Below are positions 12,175 through 23,443 of a DNA stretch of 64,000 nucleotides, piece by piece. The notes beneath the pieces were generated by a model. That model was not told the DNA's origin, made no database searches, and was given only the letters and a program-made list of their open reading frames with translations. Source of the stretch: Morella rubra (taxonomy: Eukaryota > Streptophyta > Magnoliopsida > Fagales > Myricaceae); NCBI GenBank assembly GCA_003952965.2, contig CM025855.1, positions 20,607,633-20,671,632 of the forward strand, read 5' to 3'. Position numbers and translations under genes: made by a program. Positions within the stretch are counted from its first letter, which is position 1; every line of letters starts with the position of its first letter.

Positions 12175-13021
12175 AACACTGGAGACTAGATATGGGTCTA
12201 GTTTAAATACGAAAAAATCGCTGATTTATGTTATAACTGTGGCCGTTTGGGTCATTCCCAAAATACGACTACTTATGAGGCAGTAGTGGCTCCTGGTCCA
12301 CATGGTTTTAGTGCATCAATGAAAGCCTAAAGTTCGGAGCATTGTCGATTCTCAGGTCCTTTTGGTCGAAGTAAAGGAAATGATAGTAACAGTCCCTATA
12401 GTTCCCCTCTTTTAGACCAGGGTAAACCACTTGATGCAGAGACGACGACAAACAACTTTCTTTCTGCCATTGCCAAACCTCCTGAAGCTTGTACAGTTCA
12501 TGAGAATATGGAGAGAAAATGTCACAAGGAGCAAACGTCATCCCATCACCAACATTCACATCAAATGCAGACTTCGAAAAGTACCCATTGTCTATGCAGC
12601 CACTTGAGAACCCCCAATGCATTTAATTCTGATTCTCAAAAGGCCGTAGAATGTCAGGAGTCACAGCTCCCATTGGTCTCTCAATTTAACAGGAAATTTC
12701 GCATGGATATGCTACAAGAGCCGGAGAAAACTTAGGTTTTGTTCGTTTTGGTTTGAATTCTAGAATTCTAAAATCGAACATGTTTTTTAACATCACCTAA
12801 AAATAACTTATGCACGCATACCAATAAAGTTTAACATCACCTAAAAATTCTTAAAACACTTCAAATCTTCAAAATTTCACAAAACTGAACATCCCCTTAC
12901 TATACGCAGCACCAAAAGCAGATTGTATCAGGAGTCTATTGCATAAGTGGGCCCATTTTACATGGGCTTAGTATTCGGGAACCCCCCATTGTTGTGGAGA
13001 CTAATAGTCCAAACCAGAAGG
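12175..13021 (+). pseudogene. LINE ORF1 (zinc-knuckle nucleic-acid-binding protein), first part
   Basis: Frame EKIADLCYNCGRLGHSQN at 12211-12264 is the CX2CX4HX4C zinc knuckle typical of plant L1 ORF1 (DUF4283 / zf-CCHC_4), which binds the element RNA. The last cysteine is replaced (T at that position). A Ser/His/Gln-rich tail follows (12508-12735). The end of this segment, LSIREPPIVVETNSPNQK, joins directly to VSLEAHNFQPAM at 17101 on the other side of solo LTR A. Several stops and frame changes are present. Confidence 0.65.
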
Positions 13022-16000
13022 TGTGAGACCCCGACTTTCAGGTTTCTTTCAATGTTAATTTTTATTTTGACTCTTTAAGTTGTTGCACTACCCTAAATTA
13101 TTGGGAAAGACATGTATGGTTGACTTGAATTAAAACTATATCTAAGGTGAAATTTTCCTCTAACATTTTCATGCATCTTTAGTTATAGTTTAAATGTTAT
13201 ATTGTTTGCGAATTTAATATTGATAAATTTTATTATTGGGGTTAATTATGCTAGTCATTTTTATTTGTTCAAGTATATCCCTAAATTTGCAATATTTAGA
13301 AGGATTTGAACTAGGGGCTTTGATCTTTGAAAATGTGTGTTGCTTGGAATCAAATGGAAGGGAGTCAACGTTAGTCATATTAAGTGGCAAAAAAAAAAAA
13401 AAGAAGAGAGAAAGAGAAAGGCTGCCGCCCATTCCTCCAATGGTGAATGGCGTTGCAAACTAAGTTGGGGGCATGGAGGTCATTTCCTCCCCCAAACTTG
13501 TTTCATGCCATTTCCCCTCCCCCCTCCCCCCTTCTGCATTTTCCTTTTTACGTCTTCCCCTATCACTCACACACAAGCAAACGAGAAGAAGCCGAGAAAG
13601 CCAAGAAAAGAAGAAGAAAGAAGAAAAAGGAAAGAGGAAACTGCCGTGGGAGTGAAGAGACTTCAGCTGCAGTAGAGAAAACCAAGAGAAGCCAAGGTAA
13701 AGGGGGATCTAACATTTTGATTCAAAATTCTATAAGAACCATGAGTTTTGTGTGGGTAATTTGTTAGAGTTAGTTTCGGTTGCTATCCTCTGTTTTTCCT
13801 TGCTGCATGTTGGATTTGAGTATTGATGAGTTGGGAATGAAAGGTAGACATGCAAAGTGTTCTAGAGATGTGAATGAAGGAGAAGAATTTCTGTGCTAAG
13901 TTAGTTGGCTGTAGATAGGAGCTTATGGCAGAAGGTAAACATAGAGAAAATTCTATTTTTGGTGCGTGTGATGATCGGCTATGGCAGGAAGTGACCAAGC
14001 CTTGCGTATAGTACCTTCTTGGTTTTTTTTTTTTTTATGTATTAGATTCACCTCTAAGCTGAGATGCATGTGAGTTTTATTAGAGAGTCAAGTTACAAGT
14101 GATGAACTTCAAGAACTAATAGGCATGCACAGTCAGTTTGAGTTAAGGTTTTAAAAGAAAAATAGTTGTGTCATAAGTGTTTGTTGGAAAGCCTAAAAGA
14201 AAGGACAATGCAATAGCTTTGGCTTGATGAAGATAGAATCATGATATTGCTATAAGTTTTGAATTTGGAAATTTAAAAGTAGGGGATTTTTAAGAGAATA
14301 GCTTATGTTGTGAAGTGTAGGCAAGAGCTGAAACTTGTTTTGCACATGCATGGCCGGGTAGGTGATGTTGAAATTGGGAGAAAACACTTGTTGTTGGCGA
14401 ATGTGTTCACTGCCTTATTTCTTTCATGTTTCTCTTGATGGTAGCTTGCTGTAGGTATCTTGCATGTAGGGTAATGTGGGTAATGTGGGTAGCATCAAAG
14501 CTAAACACTTAAAGGGATTGGATTATACTTGGAGAATAAAGAGATCAAGCATGCTCGGGTTGTTTTCTCTTTGCTTGCATGTTGTTTTCCTTAAGAGATT
14601 GGTGTGGATCTTGCAAGAAACTTGAGGGTTGTGAAGCTGGAAAATGTTTATGATGATTGTGGTCTATGACAGTAAGCTAAAGGATGAATTTAAGAGCAAG
14701 AAGGCCACGGGTTGGCCATAGAAGTGAGGAAACAATGCATGCAATGTAAGATTGTGCTTTGTGAAACAAGGAGAATGGGAATTAGGCATGTTTTAGGTTG
14801 CTGAGTTGCAACCGAACCCTTGGTGTTTGATTTTGGTTGCAGCCCTTTTTGGATCTAGGTTTGCATGGTGAATTAAGGGCAGAAGAATTGGAATTTGGAT
14901 GATAGAAAATGCAAAACTATCCTAGGGATTATGCATGAAGGAGACCGAGAACCATTGGGTAGGATATGGTTCTGTTATTGTTTCTTTGATTGAATTGAAT
15001 AATGTCTTGAGGTCTAAGAAGACATTCATGGATGAATCTTGAAATAAGGTGTCAATGATGCACCATAGGTGTATGATAAAAAGCCTAAGAGAAGGCTTGT
15101 AAACTAGTTGTTGAAAACCTGTTGTTGAAATTAACTTCTGCAGATCACAAGGTTCAAATTAGGAGTGACCTTTGATGTGATTATTCTTATTCCTTGATCT
15201 TGAGAGAATTCTATGTTATAGGCCATCGAAATACGAAGATTTTAAGCCATACCTTGGGTGATTCCGATAAGTATTGGGTGAGTTATATGTTGTTCAAGGT
15301 CCGGACGTCAAGCTGCCAGCAGCCTTGCACGTCCAGAGCTTCGCTCATTTCAAATGCTTTTTAAGTGATCATTTTAAGTCCAAATTTTATGAATCTGGTC
15401 TTGAATTTTAAGTTTGTGAAAGAAGAACATTTTAAGGTAAATTTCGTGTGATTTAGAGGTGTAATGAATAAGTTGTGATGTTTTGAAAGTAGAAGGCCGA
15501 GCTGGAGGCAGCAGCAGTATTACTCTAGGAATTTTATCTGATATGAAGTGTTTTCGACAATGCATGGAAATTTCGATGTTTATGATTTTTATCTTCAAGC
15601 TTGAACTATGAAAGAAGAATATTTTAAAAGAAATTTCATGTAATTTGGAGCGGTGTTTTTGAAGTTATGAATTTTGAAGCTGGAGACGTCGGGGCTACCC
15701 GCTTGGACGTCCTCAGCAGCTCGCATTTTCGAGTAAATCTTTCGAGTGGCAAACGAGCTCCAAATTACCTGGAATTTTAATGTGTTATGAAAATTAGTGT
15801 AAGGATCAGTTTGGCATCCAAGTCTTATGGCTTCAGCAACCTTAAGATAATACTTTGCATCGTAGGATCACCATTGGGAAGTCAAGAAATGTGGGTGATT
15901 TTGTATGATGTGCTGAAGTTGATTGAATGATTATTCTCTACATCTAGTAAACCTCTAAATGACATTAGTATGACTCATTTGTAGGCAAGGTGCCACCATA

Positions 16001-17096
16001 AGCTCAAGTGGACGGAGGTAAGTGGAAAAATTATTTTCCAAAAACTGGAATGATACACAGCATGATTAATTGTCATCAAGCACGTCATGAGCATTTGCAT
16101 TAATTTTCTCAAGAGGAAGAAAGGGAAATTTTAATGCAAATGAAATGAGAATGAGATTTTATGATATGTTATGGGGCTAAATGAGATGGTCGGTACCGTA
16201 CCTAAGTAAGATAGGTGCATCCACTCCGAAGGACGAATGCGAGAAGGATGGATGACTCCTAAGGGCACCCACTCCGAAGGACGAATGCGAGAAGGATGGG
16301 TAGCTCTTGAGGTATGTGCAACCACACTGAAGGATGCTTGCAAGAAGGTGTGGACCTCTAAGGGTCGTGTCTAGCCATCAGGCCTGGGGCCACATCAAGG
16401 GCTAGCTCGACCAAATGACATATTCCCAAGGGAAAGGGGAATAGTTCCGAAGGGAACGCACAACCCTGACTTCAGGGGTAAATGGAGCGATAGAAAAAGC
16501 CCAAACAATGATGAAGAGATTTTAAGTTAAAGTTCAAGTGCAAGAGTTGCATACATGAACATCCATTCATTCTGACATATTTTACCTGTCATCCATGATC
16601 ATGCCATGCATAACCCTTACTGAGTCATTCGACTCACAGAATTTAAATTGTATCATTCTAGCTAATATTTCAGGGGAGGAAATTCATGAGGAGGATCCAG
16701 AACCCGAAGTGGGGGGTTGACTAGGGTGCCCTCCCCTAACTTGTTATTTTTGTAAATCTTAAGTTATATTTTTGAAAGAGCTGATATGAGCCTCCAATGT
16801 GTGGTGGTCATGGTCTGTTTAGCCTATGAGACTTAAAGCTCTTAAGCAACTTATATTTTGGGACCATAATGTAATTATAATTTATTGCTTTGAGTTATTG
16901 CCTGAGGATTGGATTTTAAATGTCTCCCTATGTGTGTTCATTGATATAGGAATTTATATTTTCTAAATTAGTAATAGGCAAGTTAAAAAAAAAAAAAAAT
17001 TCCACTTCAAGATTTAATAAGTGCGCTGAAGCATTCGTTGTTGGGAATGCTCGCGGCTGTCTTTAGCCTCATCGGGCTGGCGTTTGGGGCGTCACA
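13022..17096 (+). mobile_element. Solo LTR A, long Gypsy-type (Del/Tekay-like?) LTR, fossil
   Basis: A 4075-bp unit beginning TGTGAGACCCCGAC and ending GGGGCGTCACA, flanked by perfect 5-bp repeats GAAGG (13017-13021 and 17097-17101). It is the inverted homologue of solo LTR B (46179-49693), matching over most of its length. Long LTRs with GACCCC/CGCCCC-type termini are known from Del/Tekay chromoviruses; that assignment is inference. No gag-pol is present, so it is a solo LTR. It contains diverged short tandem repeats of a GAAGGACGAATGCGAGAAGG unit (16226-16295). Orientation sign is arbitrary. No protein-coding content is supported; short open frames such as the one opening at 17038 are LTR sequence running into the LINE. 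Confidence 0.8.
16222..16350 (+). repeat. Short tandem repeats inside LTR A
   Basis: Two near-perfect copies and one diverged copy of a unit containing ACTCCGAAGGACGAATGCG, spaced about 50 bp. The counterpart in LTR B is at 46920-47055 on the other strand, so the array predates the split of the two copies. Confidence 0.7.
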
Positions 17097-17348
17097 GAAG
17101 GTCTCTCTAGAGGCCCATAACTTTCAACCCGCCATGATCCAAAAGCCAAAGGAGGCTCATGCACTAGGATTCCCTCAAAAGAAAAAAGGGGTGGTTATTT
17201 ATGAGTTGATGGATGAGGAAGAACACACAGCCTGGATAGACTCTGAAAATCATTTGTAAGCGCTAGAAACTCCCTCTTTGACAAAGTTAGAATCAGCGTC
17301 ACTGCAGCCAACTAATTCGGTGTTGGGTGTCAAACGCTGTTTGTATTA
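17097..17348 (+). pseudogene. LINE ORF1, middle part
   Basis: Open from the LTR A junction: VSLEAHNFQPAMIQKPKEAH, GFPQKKKGVVIYELMDEEEH and WIDSENHL, then one stop (TAA near 17257). It continues as ALETPSLTKLESASLQ to VKRCLYY at the CACTA-2 insertion. The frame is the same on both sides of CACTA-2. No further domain is recognised; it is the low-complexity C-terminal region of ORF1. Confidence 0.6.
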
Positions 17349-18581
17349 CACTACAAGAAATCTTGGTTCCAACGACGCGGCTTTCGTAGCCGAAACCCCA
17401 AAAATCGTCACAAAAGCTTTGCCGCCACGGAAGGAGGTGGTCGAAGCGTGGTCAACTCTGCCGCGTGCCGAGAGCCCTGATTCGATGACAGGAACTCAAT
17501 GTCGGCATTGGTCCAGCAACGTTGACCAGTTGATTTCGTGGGGGAAGATACCCCGCTCCGTCGCTGAAGGCTGGGGTTAATTGGACAAGCTGGTCGAAGT
17601 TGACCTTCACCGACAAATGCCCATGGCGTCAAAAATGCTGTTAGCAAAGACGACGACACTCTTAACGCCCCTTCCTGTAGAGAGTAATGTTTGCTGACCA
17701 ATCTTGTTTGGTCGCAAGAATTTGTTCGTGACCCTGGTGGCCATTAATTTCAAAAGAATGGATTGTTTTGTTCACGTGATGGCACTGTTTGTCAAAGATT
17801 CAAAATGTGCAAGTTTTTATATTGTATTCTTTCTCTTTGAATATATTCCATTTTATTTGAATTTACAATTTCCTCCACTGGAGACTCATCTCCTTACTTC
17901 AATTGGAATAAAGAAGACAGTTCTCAAGCAACAAATTCTGCATAGTAGAAATCTCCAGAAACAGAGTCTCATGTGCATCTATTTACAAGTCATACACCAA
18001 CAATGGGGCAATATTTAGAATGCAAATACATAGTTTTTGCATCTATACATTACTCACAAAATGAAGTAGCTGACTGATTAAGTAATACCTACAACTTGAT
18101 CTACATAGAACTCTAAATACTGGAGTCCATCTTGAGTAGCTCCACACTGCTTGCAATTGCTACTAGAATTTCCTTGAAAAATGAAAAAGTTCAAGTTAGA
18201 TAAGATCTTCAAAACCCCTGCCACCATGCCTCTGCAGAAGTGTAAAATACCAAAAATGAGAGTTGCAGGCATATGTCTTCATAGAAACTTGTCTGATTTC
18301 GAGCTCAAAGAGATGATACATTATATGCAAGATGCTTCAATGAATTTAGAGACCAACAGCTTCTATAGAAATTTAGAGACCAATAGCTTCTCATGTAGAT
18401 GACCAACACCTAGGAATCAAACAAATGCAAACAATTGAAATTTATTAATGCAAGAGCATAATTTTAAAAGGAAGAAAGTTTGGATTGTTTGCCTTACAAT
18501 GTAATGGATAAAAAGTAAACTGAAACATAGCAATCAATAATTTAGTAAATATCAGGAAGACAAGTATACAAGCCATCCAAA

Positions 18582-18802
18582 TTTGTCCTTCGGCTAATGG
18601 AGGGAAACTTGCTGCATTATTAGCCACTGTCTTGCCAGTAACTAGAGGAAATACTTGTACATTAATATGAGATTATGTATTTTTTGTTTTTGTTTTTCTG
18701 ATGAATGCAACAATCTAAATATATATATATACCTGTGATGCAATCCCCATCTAAAAGACCATGCTCGAGAAGGTAGCGCATGACAGCAGGAGCTCCTCCA
18801 AT
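18582..18802 (-). pseudogene. Captured dihydroxy-acid dehydratase gene fragment (two exons + intron)
   Basis: Minus strand. Exon 18802-18733 follows an acceptor (TTTTGATAG) and encodes [20 protein letters not shown], ending at a GTATAT donor. Exon 18641 to about 18582 follows TTTCCTCTAG. Spliced, they read DCITVTGKTVANNAASF then PPLAEGQ. This is the IGGTPAV...LLDGDC.TVTGKT segment of plant dihydroxy-acid dehydratase, the plastid Fe-S enzyme of branched-chain amino-acid synthesis. The splice joins in frame, so genomic DNA with an intron was captured, not a cDNA. Only about 43 residues of a ~600-residue enzyme are present, so no enzyme activity is possible. Confidence 0.8.
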
Positions 18803-19146
18803 CTATCAAAACAACCACTGATATTTATAAAGAAGAAATGACATTATTTAGCCCCGAAAGGCAAACATCACTTCCACCCATGAAAGTAAAATTTTCCAAA
18901 AGATAGGCTCACCTCTGTTACTCCATACAACAATATCCCCTGTACTTAGAATTGCATTCATGTTTCCTTTGAAACAGACTACTGAAAAACAAAAAGAAAA
19001 TAGAGTGTAATTTTGGGACAAAGCTTTAGATCTATGATATTGACTCGAGTATGAACTTCATCCCCATCTGCATTAATTAAGTTTCCTGAAGAAAAATAAC
19101 AAATGTTATCTCGAATAACATTTCCTTTTCTAAGATAAATAAAAAA

Positions 19147-19152
19147 AAAGTA

Positions 19153-19208
<56 letters not shown>

Positions 19209-19212
19209 TATT
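19147..19212. repeat. Poly(A) tract followed by (AT)n
   Basis: A run of about 30 A (from 19158) passes into about 12 AT units ending at 19210. Simple repeat inside CACTA-2; a Phe/Tyr/Ile-rich minus-strand frame across it is not a gene. Confidence 0.9.
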
Positions 19213-19720
19213 CTTCGCAACAGGGACAGGCCAGAGGAGGAGGTCTCTACAGTCGCAATAATCAACCTTTGCTTCTTCCATGATTATTTAAAGTAGGCCA
19301 AATTATCTTGATCAGAAAAGAGCATGTATAAAGGCAAAATAAGAGAAGAAAAATGAAGGCAAGCAAAGGTCCTGACAATGCATTGGGTGAAAGCCCAAAT
19401 CCTATATTTGCATCCGCATTGAATGGGGATCGAAGTATCTATGTTGAAAAGAAAACGGAAGAAAAGGAAAAGTATTGAACTCATTGACCACCATCAATAT
19501 TACTTCAAACATGAACCTTACAAACAAAAGGCCAATTTCTACTGGTATAAACGAAGGCGCCAATGCAAGTCCTCATTCATCTAACTGAAAGAAAATCCTT
19601 CAAAAATAGATTACAAAAATATAATCATCATTAAAACCCATTAAAAACCTAGTCTTAGTATAACATCCATAGCCTACAGTACTGCTAGTATCACAGCATG
19701 CATTAGATGCAAGGACTTAC

Positions 19721-19780
19721 GAGATGGCCATCTTGAAATTCTATGTTGTTTGCATATCCTTTTCAGTGTAGTGGGGCAAA
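19721..19780 (-). pseudogene. Captured RWP-RK exon of a NIN-like protein
   Basis: A 60-bp exon on the minus strand, bounded by an acceptor (GCGCATGCAG) and a GTAAGT donor, encodes [19 protein letters not shown] plus the first base of the next codon. This is the core of the RWP-RK DNA-binding domain of NIN-like (NLP) nitrate-response transcription factors. The RK dipeptide would lie in the following exon, which is not present here. It is a second gene fragment within CACTA-2, unrelated to the dehydratase fragment and on the same strand. Confidence 0.8.
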
Positions 19781-20190
19781 CTGCATGCGCACAAGAGAAA
19801 ATAGGGTAAAAATCAATTCTATACTGGGTTATCTGCAAGTTTGCAATAGATCATGGATGATTACTCCAATGGTCTAACAAACTATTAATTGCTAAAAAAA
19901 AAAAAAAACCAAAAATGAAAAAAAGGAATACTATATCATGGCAATTTGAAAAGATCAAAACTTGCTTGATTCAAAAATTGTAAAACTTGCTTGCTTTTAA
20001 TGGAACTAAACCGGGAATGAGGTTGGAGGCCTACAATTCAAATCAAATTTCAACTAGAACAACAAGACCCACAAATTAGAGTTAACACCCTCATCGTCAG
20101 CATTGAAAAATTAACTGAACGAATAAAATCGCAAGTTACTCACAGAGTCACAGCTACGAATCTGAATCGAAATCAACAATGGCGGAGTGG

Positions 20191-20339
20191 GGACAGAGAC
20201 CTCCTGCGAAGAGTATATCGGGGAGAAGAGGTGGATGGAAATCTGTCGACTGGAGGACAGAGACCTCCTGCGAAGAGTAAATGGGGGAAAGGAGGTGGAC
20301 GGCAATCTGTTGAATGGGGACAGAGACCTCTTGCGAGTT
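20191..20339. repeat. Tandem repeat, ~64-bp unit, about 2.4 copies
   Basis: The phrase GGACAGAGACCTCCTGCGAA starts at 20191 and 20255, and again (slightly changed) at 20318, a period of 63-64 bp. It lies in the minus-strand 5' portion of the captured DNA of CACTA-2, followed by a GA-rich tract (20460-20540). Confidence 0.85.
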
Positions 20340-20647
20340 CCATAATTCCTGTCGACACGAGCAAGAAGATTGTGGTTCTCTGATGACCTACGCCAATGTG
20401 TATCAACTCACCGCGTGGCTAAAAAGAAAAAGGTCTCAAAATCACACTGGAAATGGCAATGAACTCGAAAGAAGAGAAGAAAGAGAGAAAGAAAGAAAGA
20501 AAAAGGGGAGAAGAGAAGAGAGAAGAGAGAAGTGAGGCAGCTGGCAAGGAGAGGAGGGGTGAGAATTCGACAGAGGGCTTTTGGACCTATGGCAGCGGGA
20601 GGAAGAAGGGACCTTAGCGCAAAACAGTCTACTTTTTTTTTACGTAA

Positions 20648-20920
20648 CGCTAGTTTTTAGTTTTAGGAACGGGAGCATAAAGGTTGTACCTTTAGTGACC
20701 AACAAATGGATTTGGTCATTGGCGCCTAATGTTTTAGTGACCAAATAGAAGGTTCGGTGGCTATAGTATGATTTTTTACTTTTAGTAACGCTAGTTTTTA
20801 GTTTTAGGAACGGGAGCTTAAAGTTGTACCTTTAGTGACCAACAGAGGGATTTGGTCACTGGCGCCTGATGTTTTAGTGACCAAATAGAAGACTTCGGTG
20901 GCTGTAGCATGATTTTCTTG
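20648..20920. repeat. Duplicated 141-bp subterminal region of CACTA-2
   Basis: A unit starting CGCTAGTTTTTAGTTTTAGG at 20648 recurs from 20789. Both copies include TTTAGTGACCAACA and TTTGGTCA-GGCGCC. The second copy runs into the terminal inverted repeat. CACTA subterminal regions hold transposase-binding repeats, so this doubles the likely binding sites at one end. Confidence 0.85.
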
Positions 20921-20928
20921 TAGTGTTA

Positions 20929-21168
20929 TGAGGAGGAGCAGACTCTTTCAAACTCTCCGGGGATTATTTATTTTGGTCCCTCACAAGACCCGACTGAGGA
21001 GGAATTGCCTTTGGCAAGGTGGAAGAAAATTATTAAAAGGAGTAATACTTTCCCAGGTCGTTATTCTCAGACACAAACCAGACAAAGCAGTTACAGGGAG
21101 GCTATGGATATTGATGCAGTCTCAAGGGCTGAGGAGGCGGGCCTTATCACGCCTTCCACCCAGCCATG
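20929..21168 (+). pseudogene. LINE ORF1, C-terminal part
   Basis: Joined to TGTTTGTAT at 17345 across CACTA-2 with one TTA, the frame reads YEEEQTLSNSPGIIYFG, then EEELPLARWKKIIKRSNTF, and ends DAVSRAEEAGLITPSTQP at a TGA (21167-21169). That stop overlaps the first codons of ORF2, which opens in another frame. This tight ORF1/ORF2 junction is usual for plant L1 elements. Confidence 0.65.
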
Positions 21169-22339
21169 ATTATTATGTTTTGGAATTACCGGGGTCTCGC
21201 CCGTGCCCCAGCAATTCGAGCTCTACGGGCACTTATAAGGCAGTGTAATCCTGACTGCCTTTGCCTTGCGGAGATGAAAATTCAACATGCTAAAGGGGTT
21301 CTAAATAATCTGGGCTTTCCAAATAGCCTTGACTCTCCAGCTATTGGGTTGAGTGGTAGTATCATCTTTGCCTGGAGACCGGGGTACTTTTTGATGTGCA
21401 TCTTTTCAGACGCCATATGATCAGTGTAAGTTTTCGATCAGATCCTATTTATAAACCATGGATTTTGTCTTTCATACATTGCCCGACAGAATGGAGGAGT
21501 AAGGAGCAATTTTGGGATCAGCTGCTTGACATGGGAAATTCAATCTATGGGCCGTGGCTAGTTCTTGGGGATTTTAATGCCATATCCAATACTGCTGAAA
21601 AACAAGGGGGTCGACCCTATGCTAGTTCCTCTAGAGACTGTTTATATCAACTATCTCTTAGACATAGCCCTGTTGATATTGGAATCCATATACTTGGTGC
21701 AACGGGCGCAAGGGGTATCAACAGATTAGAGAACGACTCGATCGGGGGATGGCTAATGTCGAATGGACAACACTTTTCCCCAATGCTTCTCTGCGCCATA
21801 TGCCCCGGGAAGCTTCAGACCATGCCCCGATTGTCCTTAATACGCATGGGCTTTTCAAGGGCAGTCCTAAGCCCTTCTGTTTTGAGAATTTTTAGACTAA
21901 AGCAAGGTCGAGTTGGGCGGTGGTACTCACTGCTTGGAACAAGCCGCAACAAGGCTCTCCAACTCACCAACTGATTTGGGAAATAAAATCCGCTAAGCAT
22001 GCTTTGAAGCAGTGGAATAGAGATGATTATAGCCATAATCAGACAAAAATATCCCAGTTATGCCAACAATTGAATGCAATCCAACAGATGCCGCAGTCTC
22101 AGATTCAATTTGATGTAGAGAATTCTATTCGTATTCAACTCCAAGAGGAAGTGCGCCGCGAAGAACTTCTATGGAAACAAAAGTCTCAAATCTCGTGGCT
22201 AACTACTAAGGATCTTAGTACTAAACATTTCCATACTTCGACGGTGATCAGGAGGCGTCGGAATTGTATTGAGAATATTCAGACATCTTCGGGTCGATGG
22301 AAACATACCCGAAAGGATATTGGTGATTTATTTCTTTAG
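21166..22339 (+). pseudogene. LINE ORF2, endonuclease domain (frameshifted)
   Basis: ORF2 starts MIIMFWNYRGLARAPAIRAL, the APE-type endonuclease N-terminus (NWNCRGLG in active copies; the first Asn is Phe here). CLCLAEMKI carries the catalytic Glu. WLVLGDFNAISNTAEKQGG follows, and, in another frame, RLDRGMANVEWTTLFP and SDHAPIVL (catalytic SDH motif). A linker with Gln-rich helices runs to a TAG at 22337. At least three frame changes, so the nicking activity is lost. In active elements this domain nicks target DNA for target-primed reverse transcription. Confidence 0.8.
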
Positions 22340-22396
22340 CATTTTCAAGATATTTATAGATCATCAAATCCTGATCTTGCAACGGGCATTGAAGAG

Positions 22397-23443
22397 GTGA
22401 TCCATCCCACCATATCAGATGCCGAAAATGATATGTTGTGTTCTGTACCCTCTGCTGAGGAAATTTATCAAATGGTAAAGAGCATTGGAGCAACGAAGTC
22501 CCTAGGACCAGATGGGATGACAACCCATTTCTATCAGCACTATTGGGCTATAATTCGTTTAGATGTCATCAATATGGTGCAAGCTTTTTTCAGATCGGGA
22601 GCTCTCTCTTCTGAGCTGAATCAAACATTCATCATGCTGATCCCGAAAACAACAACCCCGACACTAGTAAGCCATTTTCAACCCATAAGTCTTTGCAACG
22701 TAGCTTACATAATTTTTTCCAAACTACTCACTTGCAGGTTGAAGTTGGTCATGCACAAACTTATTTTTGTTTCCCAAGCAGCTTTTGTCTCGGGAAGATT
22801 GATCCAAGAAAACTCGATCATCGATCAGGAGATTCTGCACACTATGAAATTTAAGCGGGGGCGTAAAGGGTTGACTGCAATTAAACTCGATATGGAAAAA
22901 GCCTACGACAGGCTTGAATGGAAATTTATCCTTCACATTCTCAAATGCTTCGGTTTTGCCCCACATTGGATTCGTATGGTTGAACAGTGCATATCAACTG
23001 TTTCTTTTTCGATCCTCCTCAACTGTAGCCTCTATGGATTTTTCCGGCCGGAACAGGGTTTGAGACAAGGCGACCCGCTCTCACCCTTCCTTTTCATTAT
23101 GGCTGCAGAAGTGTTATTGCGGCTGTTTCAACGTGCTGAAGATTTTGGGGTGCTTCATGGTATAAAGGCAGCACGGTATGCTTCTCCTATCTCACACTTC
23201 ATGCTTGCTAATGATGTCCCTATTTTTTGTCATGCTAATGGTAGACAAGCAATGGAGATTCATGCTATTTTAGAGCGATATGCAAGGTGGTCTGAACAAT
23301 TAGTCAGTATTTCCAAATCTGCCATTTGGTGTAGCCGTAATACACACCCCGAAATTATTGCCTCCATGCAATCTATCCTAAAGCTCAAAACCATGCCCTG
23401 TTCAAGCAAGTACTTGGGGTTACCCCTTTTTACTGGCAGATAA
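22397..23443 (+). pseudogene. LINE ORF2, reverse transcriptase domain
   Basis: A single open stretch of 348 codons. Motifs: SLGPDGMTTHFYQHYW (fingers), FQPISLCNVAYIIFSKLL, AAFVSGRLIQENSII. Motif A is IKLDMEKAYDRLEW with its Asp intact. FRPEQGLRQGDPLSPFLFIM is motif B. The catalytic YADD-type box reads MLANDVPIF: the first of the two Asp is Asn. CSSKYLGLPLF ends the domain, followed by a stop at 23441. The changed catalytic box implies an inactive enzyme even where the frame is open. The sequence is otherwise well kept, which suggests moderate age. Confidence 0.9.

Larger units (their letters stand above)
17349..20925 (-). mobile_element. CACTA-2: gene-capturing (Pack-type) CACTA element
   Basis: Complete ends: CACTACAAGAAATC at 17349 and GATTTTCTTGTAGTG at 20925, inverted repeats of the CACTA class. 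The 3-bp target duplication is TTA (17346-17348 and 20926-20928). Length 3577 bp. It has no transposase, so it is non-autonomous. The interior carries exon-like pieces of unrelated host genes on the minus strand: dihydroxy-acid dehydratase (18582-18802) and an RWP-RK exon (19721-19780). Other exon-like pieces are not identified. The right subterminal 141 bp is present twice in tandem. Confidence 0.9.

Noticed and set aside
13380-13680. Lys/Glu-rich frames
   Set aside because: Purine-rich low-complexity sequence in solo LTR A; no counterpart conserved in LTR B.
13022-17096. Possible DNA transposon, because both ends start TGTGA..CCCC when inverted
   Set aside because: A 5-bp target duplication, TG...CA ends and an inverted homologue with the same structure fit a long solo LTR better.
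17038-17259. Apparent membrane protein (MLGMLAAVFSLIGLAFG)
   Set aside because: The hydrophobic start is the last 59 bases of solo LTR A; the rest is LINE ORF1.
19284-19484. Possible further captured exon (minus strand)
   Set aside because: No recognised motif and no clear splice borders; left unannotated apart from being inside CACTA-2.
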